DNA of 40,468 nt from Gammaproteobacteria bacterium (GCA_013372875.1 JABXIW010000081.1:1-40468); one strand, 5' to 3'; counted from the stretch's first letter, positions 24,214 to 35,325 are shown. A program made the numbers and translations. The notes: a model not told the origin generated them from the letters alone.

Positions 24214-26553
24214 GTGACACAAGCAACCAAAAAAACACAACAAGAGCCAGAAGCAAAGGCCTTATTACGAAAACGACTGAGCGAAGGTGGCATGATTTTG
24301 CTGGTGACGCTGGGTATTTTTTTATTGTTGGCGTTAGTTTCTTATAACCATAACGACCCCGGTTCTTTCACCAATGGCAATGGCCAGCGAGTGCAAAACT
24401 TAGCGGGCAAATCGGGCGCTTGGTTTGCCGATTTCTTTTTGCATTTGTTTGGTTATCTAGCCTATTTGGTGCCGCTCATTGTCGGCTATTTTGGCTATTT
24501 AGTTTATTCTGGCCGCAAAATCGAAGATTCACACCCAAAAAGTTTCTGGCTGGTTAAAGGCGCAGGTTTGCTGATGGCGATTTTGGCGGGCGCAGGTTTA
24601 TCGAGCCTCCATTTCTTCGACCCTAGCGTTCAACCGAGTTATTCTTCGGGCGGCATTTTAGGTCAGTCACTAATTTCAGGTATTCTCGAAGGCTTAGGTC
24701 TTTATGGCACTACGCTAGCGTTATTAGCGGTTTTCTTATCAGGCTTAACCCTATTTATGGGCATTTCTTGGATGAAGCTGATGGACCGTACTGGTGAGTT
24801 AACGGTCAATGGCTGGCAAAAACTAAGAGAATGGTTTGCCGCCTTCAAAGAAAAGCGCGCGGAACAAAAAGAAGTCAAGCAAACGGTGATCAAGCGCCAA
24901 GAAACCTTTGCTCAAGAAAAGGCCAAAACGGAAGCGCGTCAGCCGGTAAAAATTGAGCCTAAAGTTGCGCCATTAACGCCGAGCAAGAAAGTTGAAAAAG
25001 CCCAAGCCAAGAAAAAACAAAAGCCATTGGATTTGGGCAAAGACTTTGATGGCCCAGTAACGCCCATGCCAGAAGTAGAGTTACTGGATGCACCAGAACC
25101 GCCTAAATATTCGGTTTCAGCAGAAGCGCTGGAAGCCATGTCGCGCTTGCTGGAATTAAAACTTAAAGATTTCGGAGTGGAAGTGCAGGTGATGGAAGTT
25201 CATCCGGGGCCTGTGATCACGCGCTTTGAGATTGACTTGGCGCCAGGCGTAAAGGTCAGCAAAATCACCAACTTAGCTCAGGATCTGGCACGATCTTTGT
25301 CTACCGTTTCGGTGCGCGTGGTTGAGGTAATTCCTGGTAAAACCTATGTTGGCATCGAAATTCCCAACGAAAATCGCGAAATCGTTCGACTAAGAGAAGT
25401 GATTGCATCCGAAGCCTTCGATAAATCAAAAGCGCCGCTTTCTATGGCTTTGGGTAAAGATATTGCGGGCAATCCGATTGTGGTCAATATGGCGAAAATG
25501 CCGCACTTGATGGTGGCGGGTACTACTGGCTCTGGTAAATCGGTCGGTGTAAACGCCATGATTATCAGTATGCTGTATAAAGCTACGCCTGAAGATCTGC
25601 GCATGATCATGATTGACCCGAAAATGCTGGAATTAAGCGTTTATGAGGGCATTCCGCACTTGTTGTGCGAAGTGGTAACCGACATGAAAGATGCGGCTAA
25701 TGCCTTGCGTTGGTCAGTGGGTGAAATGGAGCGTCGCTATCGTCTTATGTCAGCGATGGGGGTTAGAAACCTGGCGGGCTTTAATAAGAAAGTTGTTGAT
25801 GCCATCGATAAAGGCGAGCCAATTCCCGATCCATTATGGCAACCAACCGATGGCCTTGAAGAAGAGGCGCCAACACTAGAAAAGCTACCTTCGATTGTGG
25901 TGGTGATTGATGAGCTAGCTGACATGATGATGATCGTTGGTAAGAAAGTAGAAGAGTTAATTGCTCGAATTGCGCAGAAGGCGCGTGCCGCAGGTATTCA
26001 CTTAATTCTGGCGACGCAAAGGCCATCGGTTGATGTGATTACGGGTTTGATTAAAGCCAATATTCCATCACGTATGGCATTCCAAGTTTCTTCGAAAATT
26101 GACTCTAGAACCATTTTGGATCAAACGGGTGCTGAGCAATTACTTGGTATGGGTGATATGTTGTATTTGCCAGGCGGAACCAGTATTCCAACTCGTGTGC
26201 ACGGCGCTTTTGTAGATGATGATGAAGTGCATCGTGTAGTTGAAGATTGGAAACGACGTGGTGAGCCAGATTACTTAGATGCGATTGTTCAAGGCACCAG
26301 CGAAGTACCTGTTCCAGGAATGCCGGGCATGGCTGGCGAAGAGGATAGCGAGCAAGATGAACTCTTCGACCAAGCGGTTGCAATAGTGACTGAGTCGAGA
26401 AGGGCGTCTATTTCGGGTATTCAGCGTAGATTAAAAATTGGCTATAACCGTGCTGCAAGAATGGTGGAAGCGATGGAAGCGGCAGGGATAGTGAGTGAGA
26501 TGGGTTCGAATGGGACAAGAGAAGTTTTAGCTCCAGCACCACCCAAGGATTAA
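24214..26553 (+). CDS. ftsK: DNA translocase FtsK (compact form)
   Basis: This 779-residue protein couples chromosome segregation to division. It has four predicted N-terminal membrane helices (about 27-47, 74-95, 110-133, 155-185) and a short charged linker rich in Lys, Glu and Ala (about 200-290). The RecA-like motor has Walker A GTTGSGKS (436-443) and Walker [13 protein letters not shown]. The C-terminal gamma winged-helix domain (about 715-775: [20 protein letters not shown], then [18 protein letters not shown]) reads KOPS DNA sites and activates XerD. E. coli FtsK is about 1.3 kaa because of a very long linker; this one is short, the usual size in many gammaproteobacteria. Start is GTG at 24214. 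It precedes lolA by 292 bases. Confidence 0.97.
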   Translation: MTQATKKTQQEPEAKALLRKRLSEGGMILLVTLGIFLLLALVSYNHNDPGSFTNGNGQRVQNLAGKSGAWFADFFLHLFGYLAYLVPLIVGYFGYLVYSGRKIEDSHPKSFWLVKGAGLLMAILAGAGLSSLHFFDPSVQPSYSSGGILGQSLISGILEGLGLYGTTLALLAVFLSGLTLFMGISWMKLMDRTGELTVNGWQKLREWFAAFKEKRAEQKEVKQTVIKRQETFAQEKAKTEARQPVKIEPKVAPLTPSKKVEKAQAKKKQKPLDLGKDFDGPVTPMPEVELLDAPEPPKYSVSAEALEAMSRLLELKLKDFGVEVQVMEVHPGPVITRFEIDLAPGVKVSKITNLAQDLARSLSTVSVRVVEVIPGKTYVGIEIPNENREIVRLREVIASEAFDKSKAPLSMALGKDIAGNPIVVNMAKMPHLMVAGTTGSGKSVGVNAMIISMLYKATPEDLRMIMIDPKMLELSVYEGIPHLLCEVVTDMKDAANALRWSVGEMERRYRLMSAMGVRNLAGFNKKVVDAIDKGEPIPDPLWQPTDGLEEEAPTLEKLPSIVVVIDELADMMMIVGKKVEELIARIAQKARAAGIHLILATQRPSVDVITGLIKANIPSRMAFQVSSKIDSRTILDQTGAEQLLGMGDMLYLPGGTSIPTRVHGAFVDDDEVHRVVEDWKRRGEPDYLDAIVQGTSEVPVPGMPGMAGEEDSEQDELFDQAVAIVTESRRASISGIQRRLKIGYNRAARMVEAMEAAGIVSEMGSNGTREVLAPAPPKD

Positions 26554-26845
26554 GCTAGCTTGACTCGTAACTACTTTGTTAAAGAAGATATTTTTCAATA
26601 CCCATTTACTGGAGTAAACTCCGTCTGAAAAAAATCTTCTTTGCCTCGTATTTACTTCGACGCTAACGCTTAATCGGAGCTAACTTAAAAAATGCCGCTC
26701 AAATGACAAAAATCAGGATTTCTTGAAGGCGGATGCTTAGTTGTAGAAATGCACAAGGTGATACATTAAGCCCCAATTCAGTTTAAAAAGGCTATAAAAT
26801 AACTAAGATTATATATAGCAGAGAATCTACTGCTAAGGTTTTGAA
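26554..26845. other. ftsK-lolA intergenic region with a large imperfect palindrome
   Basis: This 292-base gap carries a 62-base inverted repeat (listed next). An AT-rich stretch with TATATA near 26813 may be part of the lolA promoter. No gene is seen. In E. coli the corresponding gap is also non-coding. Confidence 0.5.
26581..26642. repeat. 62-base inverted repeat (17-bp arms plus inner stem)
   Basis: Arms AAAGAAGATATTTTTCA (26581-26597) and TGAAAAAAATCTTCTTT (26626-26642) pair with a single mismatch. Between them is a second stem, GGAGT (26611-26615) and ACTCC (26618-26622), with overlapping alternative pairing TTTACT/AGTAAA. There is no T-tract after the right arm. The nested layout resembles dispersed extragenic palindromic elements or small MITE remnants more than a terminator. 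I found no second copy in this window. Confidence 0.6.
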
Positions 26846-27538
26846 ATGATTAAGAATTTAATAAAAACTGCGCTTGTGAGTGTTTTGGGTTTTGCATCAG
26901 TGAGTCTGTTTGCAGGAGCGGCGGAAGATTTGCAGTTGAAGCTGTCGAAAATTGAGTCTATGCAGGCTAATTTTTCGCAGATTGTGATTGATGAGTTGGG
27001 AACTGAGCTGGATAACTCTAAGGGTAGTTTTCAAATTGAGCGCCCCAAGAAATTCAAGTGGATCGTTAGTGAGCCTTATGAGCAAGAGATCATTTCTGAT
27101 GGCGTGAATTTGTGGCAGTTCGATAAGGATATTGAGCAGATCAATGTGTCAAACTTAGACGATTCTTTTGATAATTCCCCAGCGGCTTTATTGAGTAATG
27201 CTGGTGATACTTTGGTGAATGATTATTTGATTGCGCAAGTACAAGACGATGTAGCTGGAAGTGTGATTTTCCATTTGCGCCCAAAGTCGGAAGAGTCGCT
27301 ATTTGAGTCGATGTTAATGGAGTTTAAGGGCGATGAATTTGTGGCTTTTCAGGTTAAAGATAACTTAGGTCAGGCCACCATCGTGGAGTTCAGTGAGCAG
27401 CAATATAACCAAAAATTGCCCGAGGATTTTTTCAAGTTTGTACCACCAGTGGGCATGGATTTAATTGATTCGCGTAACAGTATTATTGAAGCAGGAGTTG
27501 ATTTGACTAAGCCACCAACACTGCCTATTGATAATTAA
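26846..27538 (+). CDS. lolA: Outer-membrane lipoprotein carrier protein LolA
   Basis: This 230-residue periplasmic chaperone carries lipoproteins from LolCDE to LolB. A signal peptide covers residues 1-24 (ending SLFAGA). The mature half-barrel shows the expected pattern: LSKIESMQANFSQIV, GSFQIERPKKFKWIVSEPYE, QEIISDGVNLWQFDKDIEQI, then FKGDEFVAFQVKDNLGQATI and EDFFKFVPPVGMDLID. The tail after about 215 is slightly longer than usual. Its place between ftsK and rarA is the conserved gammaproteobacterial order. rarA begins 5 bases after the stop codon, so the genes are co-transcribed. Confidence 0.96.
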   Translation: MIKNLIKTALVSVLGFASVSLFAGAAEDLQLKLSKIESMQANFSQIVIDELGTELDNSKGSFQIERPKKFKWIVSEPYEQEIISDGVNLWQFDKDIEQINVSNLDDSFDNSPAALLSNAGDTLVNDYLIAQVQDDVAGSVIFHLRPKSEESLFESMLMEFKGDEFVAFQVKDNLGQATIVEFSEQQYNQKLPEDFFKFVPPVGMDLIDSRNSIIEAGVDLTKPPTLPIDN

Positions 27539-27543
27539 TTTGT

Positions 27544-28881
27544 ATGAGCCAGCAATCCAACCTTTTTCAAGAGTCTAATGTTTATATACCTTTGGCCGAT
27601 CGGATGCGGCCAAATTCTCTTGAGGGTTATGTTGGCCAAGAACATTTATTAGCGGAAGGCAAACCGCTTCGTCAAGCCATTGATTCAAAACGACCATTTT
27701 CGTTAATTTTCTGGGGTCCGCCTGGCACAGGCAAAACCACTTTAGCCCGATTGATTGCGCATAATTCCAATGCGCATTTTATTACCATTTCTGCAGTTCT
27801 GGCTGGCGTCAAAGATATTCGCGCGGCGGTGGAAGAAGCCAAACAATATCAGTCGCAAGGTAAGCAAACCATTTTATTTGTGGATGAAGTGCATCGCTTT
27901 AATAAAGCCCAGCAAGATGCGTTTTTACCGTTTGTGGAAGATGGCACTGTGACCTTTATTGGTGCGACCACCGAAAATCCGTCTTTTGAACTCAATAACG
28001 CTTTGTTATCGCGGGCGCGAGTATTTGTATTAAAAGATTTATCCCATCAGGCGCTTTCTGAATTAATTGACCATGCGCTTACGGATAAAGAAAAAGGCTT
28101 GGGTGAATTCGAAATTAGCATAGATGATGGATGTAAAAGCATTCTGATCGAGGCTGCTGATGGTGATGGTCGTCGTTTATTGAATTTCTTGGAAATTGCT
28201 AGCGAGTTGGCCATGGCTCAAGAGCAACCTTGGGCGGTTGATCAGCAAGTTTTGGAAGAGACTCTTACCCAGTCATTGAGACGTTTTGATAAAGGTGGTG
28301 AGCACTTTTATGATCAAATCTCGGCATTGCATAAGTCAGTGCGCGGCTCTAATCCCGATGCGGCGCTGTATTGGTTTTGCCGGATGCTCGATGGTGGCGT
28401 CGATCCTTTGTATGTGGCACGGCGCGTGGTACGCATGGCCAGTGAGGATATTGGCAATGCCGACCCACGTGGATTAACCATTGCCTTAAATGCTTGGGAT
28501 GTTCAAGAGCGACTGGGTAGCCCCGAGGGGGAGCTGGCGATAGCTCAGGCCCTGACTTATTTGGCTTGCGCCGCTAAAAGTAATGCGGTTTATACTGGCT
28601 ACAAAGCTGCTATGGCTGATGTGAAGTCTGATCCTACTTATGAAGTCCCCATGCATATTCGTAACGCTCCCACTAAGCTGATGAAAGATTTGGACTATGG
28701 CGCTGGCTATCGCTATGACCATGATGAGCCGGAAGCCCATGCCGCAGGGCAAAGGTATTTTCCAGAAGAAAAGGGCGAAACCGAATATTATCAGCCAGTT
28801 GATAGAGGTTTAGAGAAGAAAATTGCGGAGAAGCTCAATTGGATAAGACAAAGAAATCGACAACATGACTCCAAACAATAA
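27544..28881 (+). CDS. rarA: Replication-associated recombination protein RarA (MgsA)
   Basis: This 445-residue AAA+ ATPase, related to clamp-loader subunits, acts at stalled forks with SSB and RecA. It has RP.sL..yvGQ.hLL near residues 22-37, Walker A GPPGTGKT (58-65), Walker [16 protein letters not shown], sensor 1 [18 protein letters not shown], and the C-terminal tetramer domain ([20 protein letters not shown], then [15 protein letters not shown]). The end has the usual YFP element. The last 17 bases overlap the start of the small gene at 28865. It is part of the lolA-rarA-crcB-serS run. Confidence 0.97.
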   Translation: MSQQSNLFQESNVYIPLADRMRPNSLEGYVGQEHLLAEGKPLRQAIDSKRPFSLIFWGPPGTGKTTLARLIAHNSNAHFITISAVLAGVKDIRAAVEEAKQYQSQGKQTILFVDEVHRFNKAQQDAFLPFVEDGTVTFIGATTENPSFELNNALLSRARVFVLKDLSHQALSELIDHALTDKEKGLGEFEISIDDGCKSILIEAADGDGRRLLNFLEIASELAMAQEQPWAVDQQVLEETLTQSLRRFDKGGEHFYDQISALHKSVRGSNPDAALYWFCRMLDGGVDPLYVARRVVRMASEDIGNADPRGLTIALNAWDVQERLGSPEGELAIAQALTYLACAAKSNAVYTGYKAAMADVKSDPTYEVPMHIRNAPTKLMKDLDYGAGYRYDHDEPEAHAAGQRYFPEEKGETEYYQPVDRGLEKKIAEKLNWIRQRNRQHDSKQ

Positions 28882-29161
28882 AGAACTTTATAGATATATA
28901 GATGAGATACTGTTTTATAAATGGGATCCAATAGGTATATCTGATGAAATCTTTGGTAGAGATGAGTATTACAGTTATGCTGCTAAAGTCTACTCCATGG
29001 TTAGAAACGGAGCTGAACAAAAAGAAGTAATCCAATATCTTGCATTCATTGAGGGCGACTATATGGGGTTTGGCGTTGCAAATAAGGCACGAATTGAAAA
29101 AGTAGTAAACTTGATCTCTACTGCAAGAAGTTCATTACAGGAAGTGCAAACCAAGAGTTAA
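28865..29161 (+). CDS. Small soluble protein, DUF1871-like, unknown function
   Basis: This is a 98-residue helical protein. The LYRYIDEILFYKWDPIGISD start, with the WDPIG motif followed by an acidic DEYYSYAAKVYSMVRNGAEQ segment, resembles the small DUF1871-type proteins found scattered in bacteria; the match is from memory of the motif. It overlaps the rarA 3' end by 17 bases and ends one base before the crcB start codon. It is therefore read from the same mRNA by coupled translation. The gene is AT-richer than rarA and serS, which suggests later insertion into the conserved rarA-serS interval. No membrane helix or signal peptide. Confidence 0.75.
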   Translation: MTPNNKELYRYIDEILFYKWDPIGISDEIFGRDEYYSYAAKVYSMVRNGAEQKEVIQYLAFIEGDYMGFGVANKARIEKVVNLISTARSSLQEVQTKS

Positions 29162-29162
29162 T

Positions 29163-30838
<1,676 letters not shown>

Positions 30839-30921
30839 CCTACAATTTGCCAATAAAAGGGGCTTGATCTTAGCCTCTTGTCCTTACAGAATGGACAAAT
30901 GTTGAATAATGATGAATTCCA

Positions 30922-31629
30922 ATGTTTGTCCGTTTTATTTCCTTATCGTTTTTAATTTTAGTGCTTGCTGCTTGTTCAAAAGAGCAGTTGGTGACCGAAA
31001 AGCCTGCAAAACAGGCAATGACTCAAGATAATTCCCTTATAATTCAGCTCAATCAACAAGTTATCGCTGATAATTTGCAAATCGAGTTTATGCAGATGTC
31101 AGGTGATTCACGCTGTGCCAAAGGCGTGCAGTGTGCATGGGCTGGTAATGCACAGGCCATCTTTTTAGTCACTACCGATGCTGCCGCTCAAACCTTGGCG
31201 TTAAATACCCATGGTGGTGAAAAATACCCCAAGTCGGCCATAGTGGCTGGGTATGAAATCACCCTAGAGGATATACAGCCTTACCCTGCAACCAATATCA
31301 AAATTGACCCAAGCCAGTATGTGGCGAAAATTTCGGTGAAAAAGTCAGATAAAAAGGTCATGGGTAGAGTGATTATTGATGTTCGCACACAAGAAGAGTA
31401 TCAAGCAGGTCATTATCCTGATGCGGTTAATTTAAATTTCGAGACCATTGATGCCACTATCCATAGTTTAGATTTACCAAAAGATACGCAGATTTATGTG
31501 TATTGCCGTAGTGGTCGCCGCTCTGGAATTGCCAAAACCATGTTGGAAGAACAAGGGTTTACCAATGTGATTAATGGGATTAATCAAGGCGAGCTGCATA
31601 AAACCTTAGGCACTGCGCCAAAAATGTAA
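30922..31629 (+). CDS. Lipoprotein with C-terminal rhodanese domain
   Basis: This 235-residue protein has a lipoprotein signal peptide ending LAAC, with C18 as the lipidated cysteine. The mature N-terminal domain (about 35-140) contains GDSRCAKGVQCAWAGNA (C65 and C71, a likely disulfide), a motif known from small uncharacterised exported proteins. The C-terminal rhodanese domain (about 145-235) has IIDVRTQEEYQAGHYPDAVN and the active-site loop YCRSGRRSG with C195. This makes a periplasmic, membrane-tethered sulfurtransferase or phosphatase-like unit. S/K after C18 gives no Asp+2 retention signal, so outer-membrane sorting by the nearby LolA pathway is expected. Substrate is unknown. It is followed 23 bases later by a VOC gene. 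Confidence 0.85.
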   Translation: MFVRFISLSFLILVLAACSKEQLVTEKPAKQAMTQDNSLIIQLNQQVIADNLQIEFMQMSGDSRCAKGVQCAWAGNAQAIFLVTTDAAAQTLALNTHGGEKYPKSAIVAGYEITLEDIQPYPATNIKIDPSQYVAKISVKKSDKKVMGRVIIDVRTQEEYQAGHYPDAVNLNFETIDATIHSLDLPKDTQIYVYCRSGRRSGIAKTMLEEQGFTNVINGINQGELHKTLGTAPKM

Positions 31630-31652
31630 ATTAATAATTAAAGGAGCTTATT

Positions 31653-32048
31653 ATGGGAAAAGCATTAGGCATCGGTGGCGTATTCTTTAAATCCAAAGAT
31701 CGTGATGCGCTAGGGAAATGGTATAAAGAAACGCTAGGTTTTGAAATAGAGTCAACATATGGTGGCTCTAGCTTTATGCATGAAAAAGCGCCCAAAGGTG
31801 CCTGCACCGTGTGGGGGCCATTCAAAGAAGATACCGATTATTTTGAGCCCTCAAAGCAGTCGTACATGATTAATCTGATTGTTGATGATCTGGACGCTTG
31901 TTTGGAGCAAATCAAAGCCAATGGCGGCGAGCTAGTTGGTGAACCTTGTGCTGAATCCTATGGCAAATTTGCCTGGTTTATTGACCCCGAAGGCAACAAA
32001 ATAGAACTCTGGCAAATCACCAATGACGGTTTTGATGGAGAGTCATAG
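31653..32048 (+). CDS. VOC (glyoxalase/bleomycin resistance) superfamily protein
   Basis: This 131-residue protein has the paired beta-alpha-beta-beta-beta units of the vicinal oxygen chelate fold: GGVFFKSKDRDALGKWYKET in the first, MINLIVDDLDACLEQIKANG in the second, and the closing WFIDPEGNKIELWQ. The terminal glutamate (IELWQ) is the usual metal ligand position. Reaction is unknown; family members include glyoxalases, dioxygenases and drug-binding proteins. SD AAGGAG is strong. It lies just after the rhodanese lipoprotein gene and before an exported peptidase, with gaps that leave operon membership open. Confidence 0.88.
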   Translation: MGKALGIGGVFFKSKDRDALGKWYKETLGFEIESTYGGSSFMHEKAPKGACTVWGPFKEDTDYFEPSKQSYMINLIVDDLDACLEQIKANGGELVGEPCAESYGKFAWFIDPEGNKIELWQITNDGFDGES

Positions 32049-32141
32049 TCATTTTATCTAACCTCTATTTGCTTAACAGGCGCTGCTTTATTTATAGTGC
32101 CGTCTGAATAATAACCAATAAACTCATAGATTGAGAGAGTC

Positions 32142-34064
32142 ATGAAAAAAATATTATTAGTACTACTAGCATTATCATTATCTAGCTTTGCTAAAGCCGA
32201 AATCCCGGTTGAAACCTTTTTTAAGTTCCCGGATATTACTTCTGTAAGGATTTCACCCGATGGCAAGCACTTAGCTGCGACGGTTGAATCGGATGGAGAG
32301 AAGCGCCTAGCTATCGTTGATTTAAAAAACACAAAAATCAAAACCATATTTAATTTTAACAGCGATAACCGCCAAATCGGTCAATATGGATGGCTTAATA
32401 ACGAGCGCGTTTATGCTCGCATGGAAAGAAAATATGGGCCATTAGCAACACCGTACCAAACAGGTTATATGTTTGCTGGCAATATAGATGGGAAAAGAAA
32501 AGCTCAACTTATGCCATTTACTCGCAACATGGGAAAGTCTCGAGACTTTGAGCAAGGTTTTACTATTATTGATATGCTGCCTAATGATGATAAGCATATT
32601 CTGATTTCTCTAAGAAATCGTGACTTTACCAGTGCCTATAAATTGAATGTCTACAAAGGCACTCGAAAAAAAATCGAGACAAGCCCTGAAAAAGGGGGAT
32701 CTTTAATCACCGATCATTCGGGCAATGTTAGAGTTTCAAGTAGTTATCATATTGATGAAGATAAAATCAAGATACATTTAAAAGCTTCGCCAGATAGCGA
32801 GTGGAAATTTTTTAAAGAATACGATGCTAAAAAAATAGGCATTAACTTTATTTCATTTACCAAAGACAATCAAAAGGCTTTGGTAGAACTTCGAGAAAAG
32901 GGAAAGGCTCGAGGAATATACACCCTAGATTTAGTGACTGGTGAAGAAGAGTTGGTTAACGAAGTTTCTGGCGATGCTGATATATTCAGGTATGTTGTTG
33001 ATAATGACGCAAAAACCCCTGAAGTGATAGGCATAAAACAAATGCCAGGCTTTGTAGAAACTAATTTCTTTGATAATAAACACTTAATAGCAAGAATTAT
33101 CCGCTCTCTTAAACAGTCATTCCCGGGAGAAGAAGTTGAGATTTCAAATTATACCCAAGATGGTAAGACCGCGTTGGTTACTGTTTGGAGTGATAAAAAT
33201 CCTGGTAGTTTTTATTTGTTTGATATGGAGAAGTATAAGCTGAACTTCTTGCTGCAATCTCGTCCATGGATTGATCGTAAGAAAATGGCTTCAATGAAAC
33301 CTATCAGCTTTAATGCTCGCGATGGTTTAGAGATTCGAGGCTATTTAACGACTCCGAATGGTAAAGATAAAAACTTACCTATGGTTGTAGTAGTGCATGG
33401 CGGTCCGTATGGAGTGAAAGATAATTGGAGCTTTAATTCTGAAGCTCAATTCTTGGCAAACAGAGGTTATGCGGTACTTCAACTCAACTATCGTGGCTCT
33501 GGTGGTCGCGGCTCTAAATTTGTATATGAAAATTACAAGAAAATGGGCCGAGAAATGCAAGACGATATTACCGACGGTACTTTGTGGGCTGTAGAACAAG
33601 GGATTGCAAATAAGGACAGAATTTGTATCTATGGCGGTAGTTATGGCGGTTATGCTGCAATGATGGGTGTGATTCGCGAGCCAGATTTATACAAGTGCTC
33701 TATTCCTTACGTCGGTGTATATGATATTAATATGTTTAAATATGATATTTATCATAGAACCGAAAGTGGTCGTAAAAGTGAAAAAGAAATGTGGGGTTAC
33801 GGCGACGAAGAGTTCATGAAAGAGCGTTCGCCAGCATTTCATGTTGATAAAGTCAAAGCAGCTTTATTTTTAGTTCATGGCGGCAAAGACCCAATCTGCC
33901 CAATTGAACATTATGATGCTTTAACAGATGCACTAGATAAAAGAAACTATCCTTATGAATCTTTGGTTGAAACTTATGAAGGGCATGGCTTTGCCGACCC
34001 CGACAATAGGGTTAAACTTTATACGCGAATGGAGCAGTTCTTAGAAAAACATATTGGTAAATAA
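32142..34064 (+). CDS. Exported S9-family prolyl oligopeptidase
   Basis: This 640-residue protein has a signal peptide (1-19, ending FAKA). A beta-propeller-like N-terminal half (about 30-370: DITSVRISPDGKHLAATVES, AIVDLKNTKI) gates access. The alpha/beta hydrolase half holds the triad: S500 in GGSYGGYAAM, D583 in GGKDPICP and H615 in EGHGFADPDNR. The oxyanion HGGP motif (VVVHGGPYGV) is present. It resembles acylaminoacyl-peptidase-like S9C enzymes that digest short peptides in the periplasm, common in protein-feeding marine bacteria. A terminator at 34070-34097 follows the stop codon. Confidence 0.93.
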   Translation: MKKILLVLLALSLSSFAKAEIPVETFFKFPDITSVRISPDGKHLAATVESDGEKRLAIVDLKNTKIKTIFNFNSDNRQIGQYGWLNNERVYARMERKYGPLATPYQTGYMFAGNIDGKRKAQLMPFTRNMGKSRDFEQGFTIIDMLPNDDKHILISLRNRDFTSAYKLNVYKGTRKKIETSPEKGGSLITDHSGNVRVSSSYHIDEDKIKIHLKASPDSEWKFFKEYDAKKIGINFISFTKDNQKALVELREKGKARGIYTLDLVTGEEELVNEVSGDADIFRYVVDNDAKTPEVIGIKQMPGFVETNFFDNKHLIARIIRSLKQSFPGEEVEISNYTQDGKTALVTVWSDKNPGSFYLFDMEKYKLNFLLQSRPWIDRKKMASMKPISFNARDGLEIRGYLTTPNGKDKNLPMVVVVHGGPYGVKDNWSFNSEAQFLANRGYAVLQLNYRGSGGRGSKFVYENYKKMGREMQDDITDGTLWAVEQGIANKDRICIYGGSYGGYAAMMGVIREPDLYKCSIPYVGVYDINMFKYDIYHRTESGRKSEKEMWGYGDEEFMKERSPAFHVDKVKAALFLVHGGKDPICPIEHYDALTDALDKRNYPYESLVETYEGHGFADPDNRVKLYTRMEQFLEKHIGK

Positions 34065-34069
34065 CGTTT

Positions 34070-34097
34070 AAAGCCTCCATTATTGGGGGCTTTTTTT
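34070..34097 (+). terminator. Rho-independent terminator after the S9 peptidase gene
   Basis: AAAGCCTCC, a 6-base loop and GGGGGCTTT form a 9-bp stem (one G-T pair) followed by four more T residues. It ends directly against the ATG at 34098, so the start region of the next gene begins inside or right after it. Confidence 0.88.
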
Positions 34098-34112
34098 ATG
34101 GGGGAATATAAT

Positions 34113-34466
34113 TTGAGTCATAAGATAGCTTGGTTTGATGTGCCAGTTTTGGATTTAAAAAGGGCTATGAGCTTTTATAGCAAAGTGTTGGATTGCGATA
34201 TTCGAGAAGAGTTTGAGGGCGTTGCGGTGTTGCAACACGCCAATGATGAGGTAGCTGGCTGTTTAACACTGGATAAGAGAGTTCAACCTACTCAGCATGG
34301 GGTTTTGATCTATTACAATGTAAATGGTCGTTTGGCAGAAGCGGTGGAACAAGTTACGGCTAATGGTGGCAAGGTTTTACAAGCACAACATTCCATTGGT
34401 CCTTTTGGATACAGAGCTATCGTGCTAGATAGTGAAGGTAACCGCATCGCTTTGCACTCTGATTAA
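34113..34466 (+). CDS. VOC superfamily protein (glyoxalase-like)
   Basis: I chose the TTG at 34113, which gives 117 residues starting MSHKIAWFDVPVLDLKRAMS, the exact position at which relatives begin, with GGGGA 7 bases upstream. An ATG at 34098 is the alternative; its only SD would be the G-run in the stem of the terminator. The fold is VOC: a first module to about 55 (RAMSFYSKVLDCDIREEFEG), a second module (VLIYYNVNGRLAEAVEQVTA) and the end GYRAIVLDSEGNRIALHS. Relatives are often annotated as glyoxalase-family proteins of unknown substrate. The gene must either rely on readthrough of the terminator or have a promoter within the end of the S9 gene. Confidence 0.85.
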   Translation: MSHKIAWFDVPVLDLKRAMSFYSKVLDCDIREEFEGVAVLQHANDEVAGCLTLDKRVQPTQHGVLIYYNVNGRLAEAVEQVTANGGKVLQAQHSIGPFGYRAIVLDSEGNRIALHSD

Positions 34467-34539
34467 TCTATTTTGAGTCTTGTTAGCTTGCTGCTAACAG
34501 GGCATAATTCTCTCAACTCAAAGTGATAATTATTTCGAT

Positions 34540-35310
34540 ATGCTTACTGTTGTTTCGCCTGCCAAAACCTTAGATTTTGAGACTAAGCCAAAATCAACCA
34601 TCAATACAACGCCAGACTTTTTAGATGATTCGCAAGAGTTGATCAACCTGCTAAAGAAATTCAAAGCGCAAGATGTGATCGACTTGATGGGTGTGAGTCA
34701 AAAAATTGCGGACTTAAATGTGGAGCGCTTTAATCAATGGCAACAGCCTTTCACCGAAGATAATGCTAAACAAGCGGTATTAGCGTTTAAGGGCGATGTT
34801 TACACTGGGCTTGATGCAGAAACTATGAAAGCTAATGATTTTAAGTTTGCCCAAAAACATCTGCGGATTTTATCAGGTTTGTATGGCTTATTAAGACCTA
34901 TGGATTTGATGCAAGCGTATCGTTTGGAAATGGGTAAAAAACTAGAGACCAAGCGCGGCAAAAACCTATACCAATTTTGGGGCGAGCAAATAACCGATGC
35001 TTTAAATCAGCAGTTAAAGGCGATTAAATCAGATACTTTAATCAATTTGGCTTCGAACGAGTATTTTAAATCGGTGAAGCCAAAGTTGTTGAATGCGCAG
35101 GTAATTACCCCCGCCTTTAAAGATTATAAAAATGGCGATTACAAGATGATCAGCTTTTTCGCCAAAAAAGCCCGCGGCTTGCTAAGTCGTTATATTATTG
35201 ATAATCGCATTACCGATGCTGAAGGCATTAAGTCATTTGATGTGGATGGCTACAAGTTTAATAAGCAATTCAGCAAAGATAATACTTGGGTATTTACCCG
35301 TAAGCAGTAA
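34540..35310 (+). CDS. yaaA: Peroxide stress protein YaaA
   Basis: This 256-residue protein of the UPF0246/DUF328 family begins with the signature MLTVVSPAKTLDFETKP. It also holds AVLAFKGDVYTGLDA, HLRILSGLYGLLRPMDLMQA, YRLEMGKKL and NLASNEYFKSVKP, followed by KARGLLSRYI near the end. In E. coli YaaA lowers free intracellular iron during H2O2 stress and is under OxyR; structural work shows a DNA-binding fold related to base-excision proteins. It is cytosolic. It has its own promoter region of about 70 bases and is convergent with bioA (15-base gap). Confidence 0.96.
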   Translation: MLTVVSPAKTLDFETKPKSTINTTPDFLDDSQELINLLKKFKAQDVIDLMGVSQKIADLNVERFNQWQQPFTEDNAKQAVLAFKGDVYTGLDAETMKANDFKFAQKHLRILSGLYGLLRPMDLMQAYRLEMGKKLETKRGKNLYQFWGEQITDALNQQLKAIKSDTLINLASNEYFKSVKPKLLNAQVITPAFKDYKNGDYKMISFFAKKARGLLSRYIIDNRITDAEGIKSFDVDGYKFNKQFSKDNTWVFTRKQ

Positions 35311-35325
35311 TTGGTGCCGAAAAAA

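Noticed and set aside
28882..29162. Fluoride riboswitch ahead of crcB
   Set aside because: The sequence upstream of crcB is coding (the small DUF1871-like gene), with no crcB-motif pseudoknot visible.
30858..30898. Possible serS terminator: weak GC stem and a TTGTCC/GGACAA repeat
   Set aside because: The first stem includes a wobble pair and lacks a T-tract; the second is only 6 bp. Not strong enough to list.
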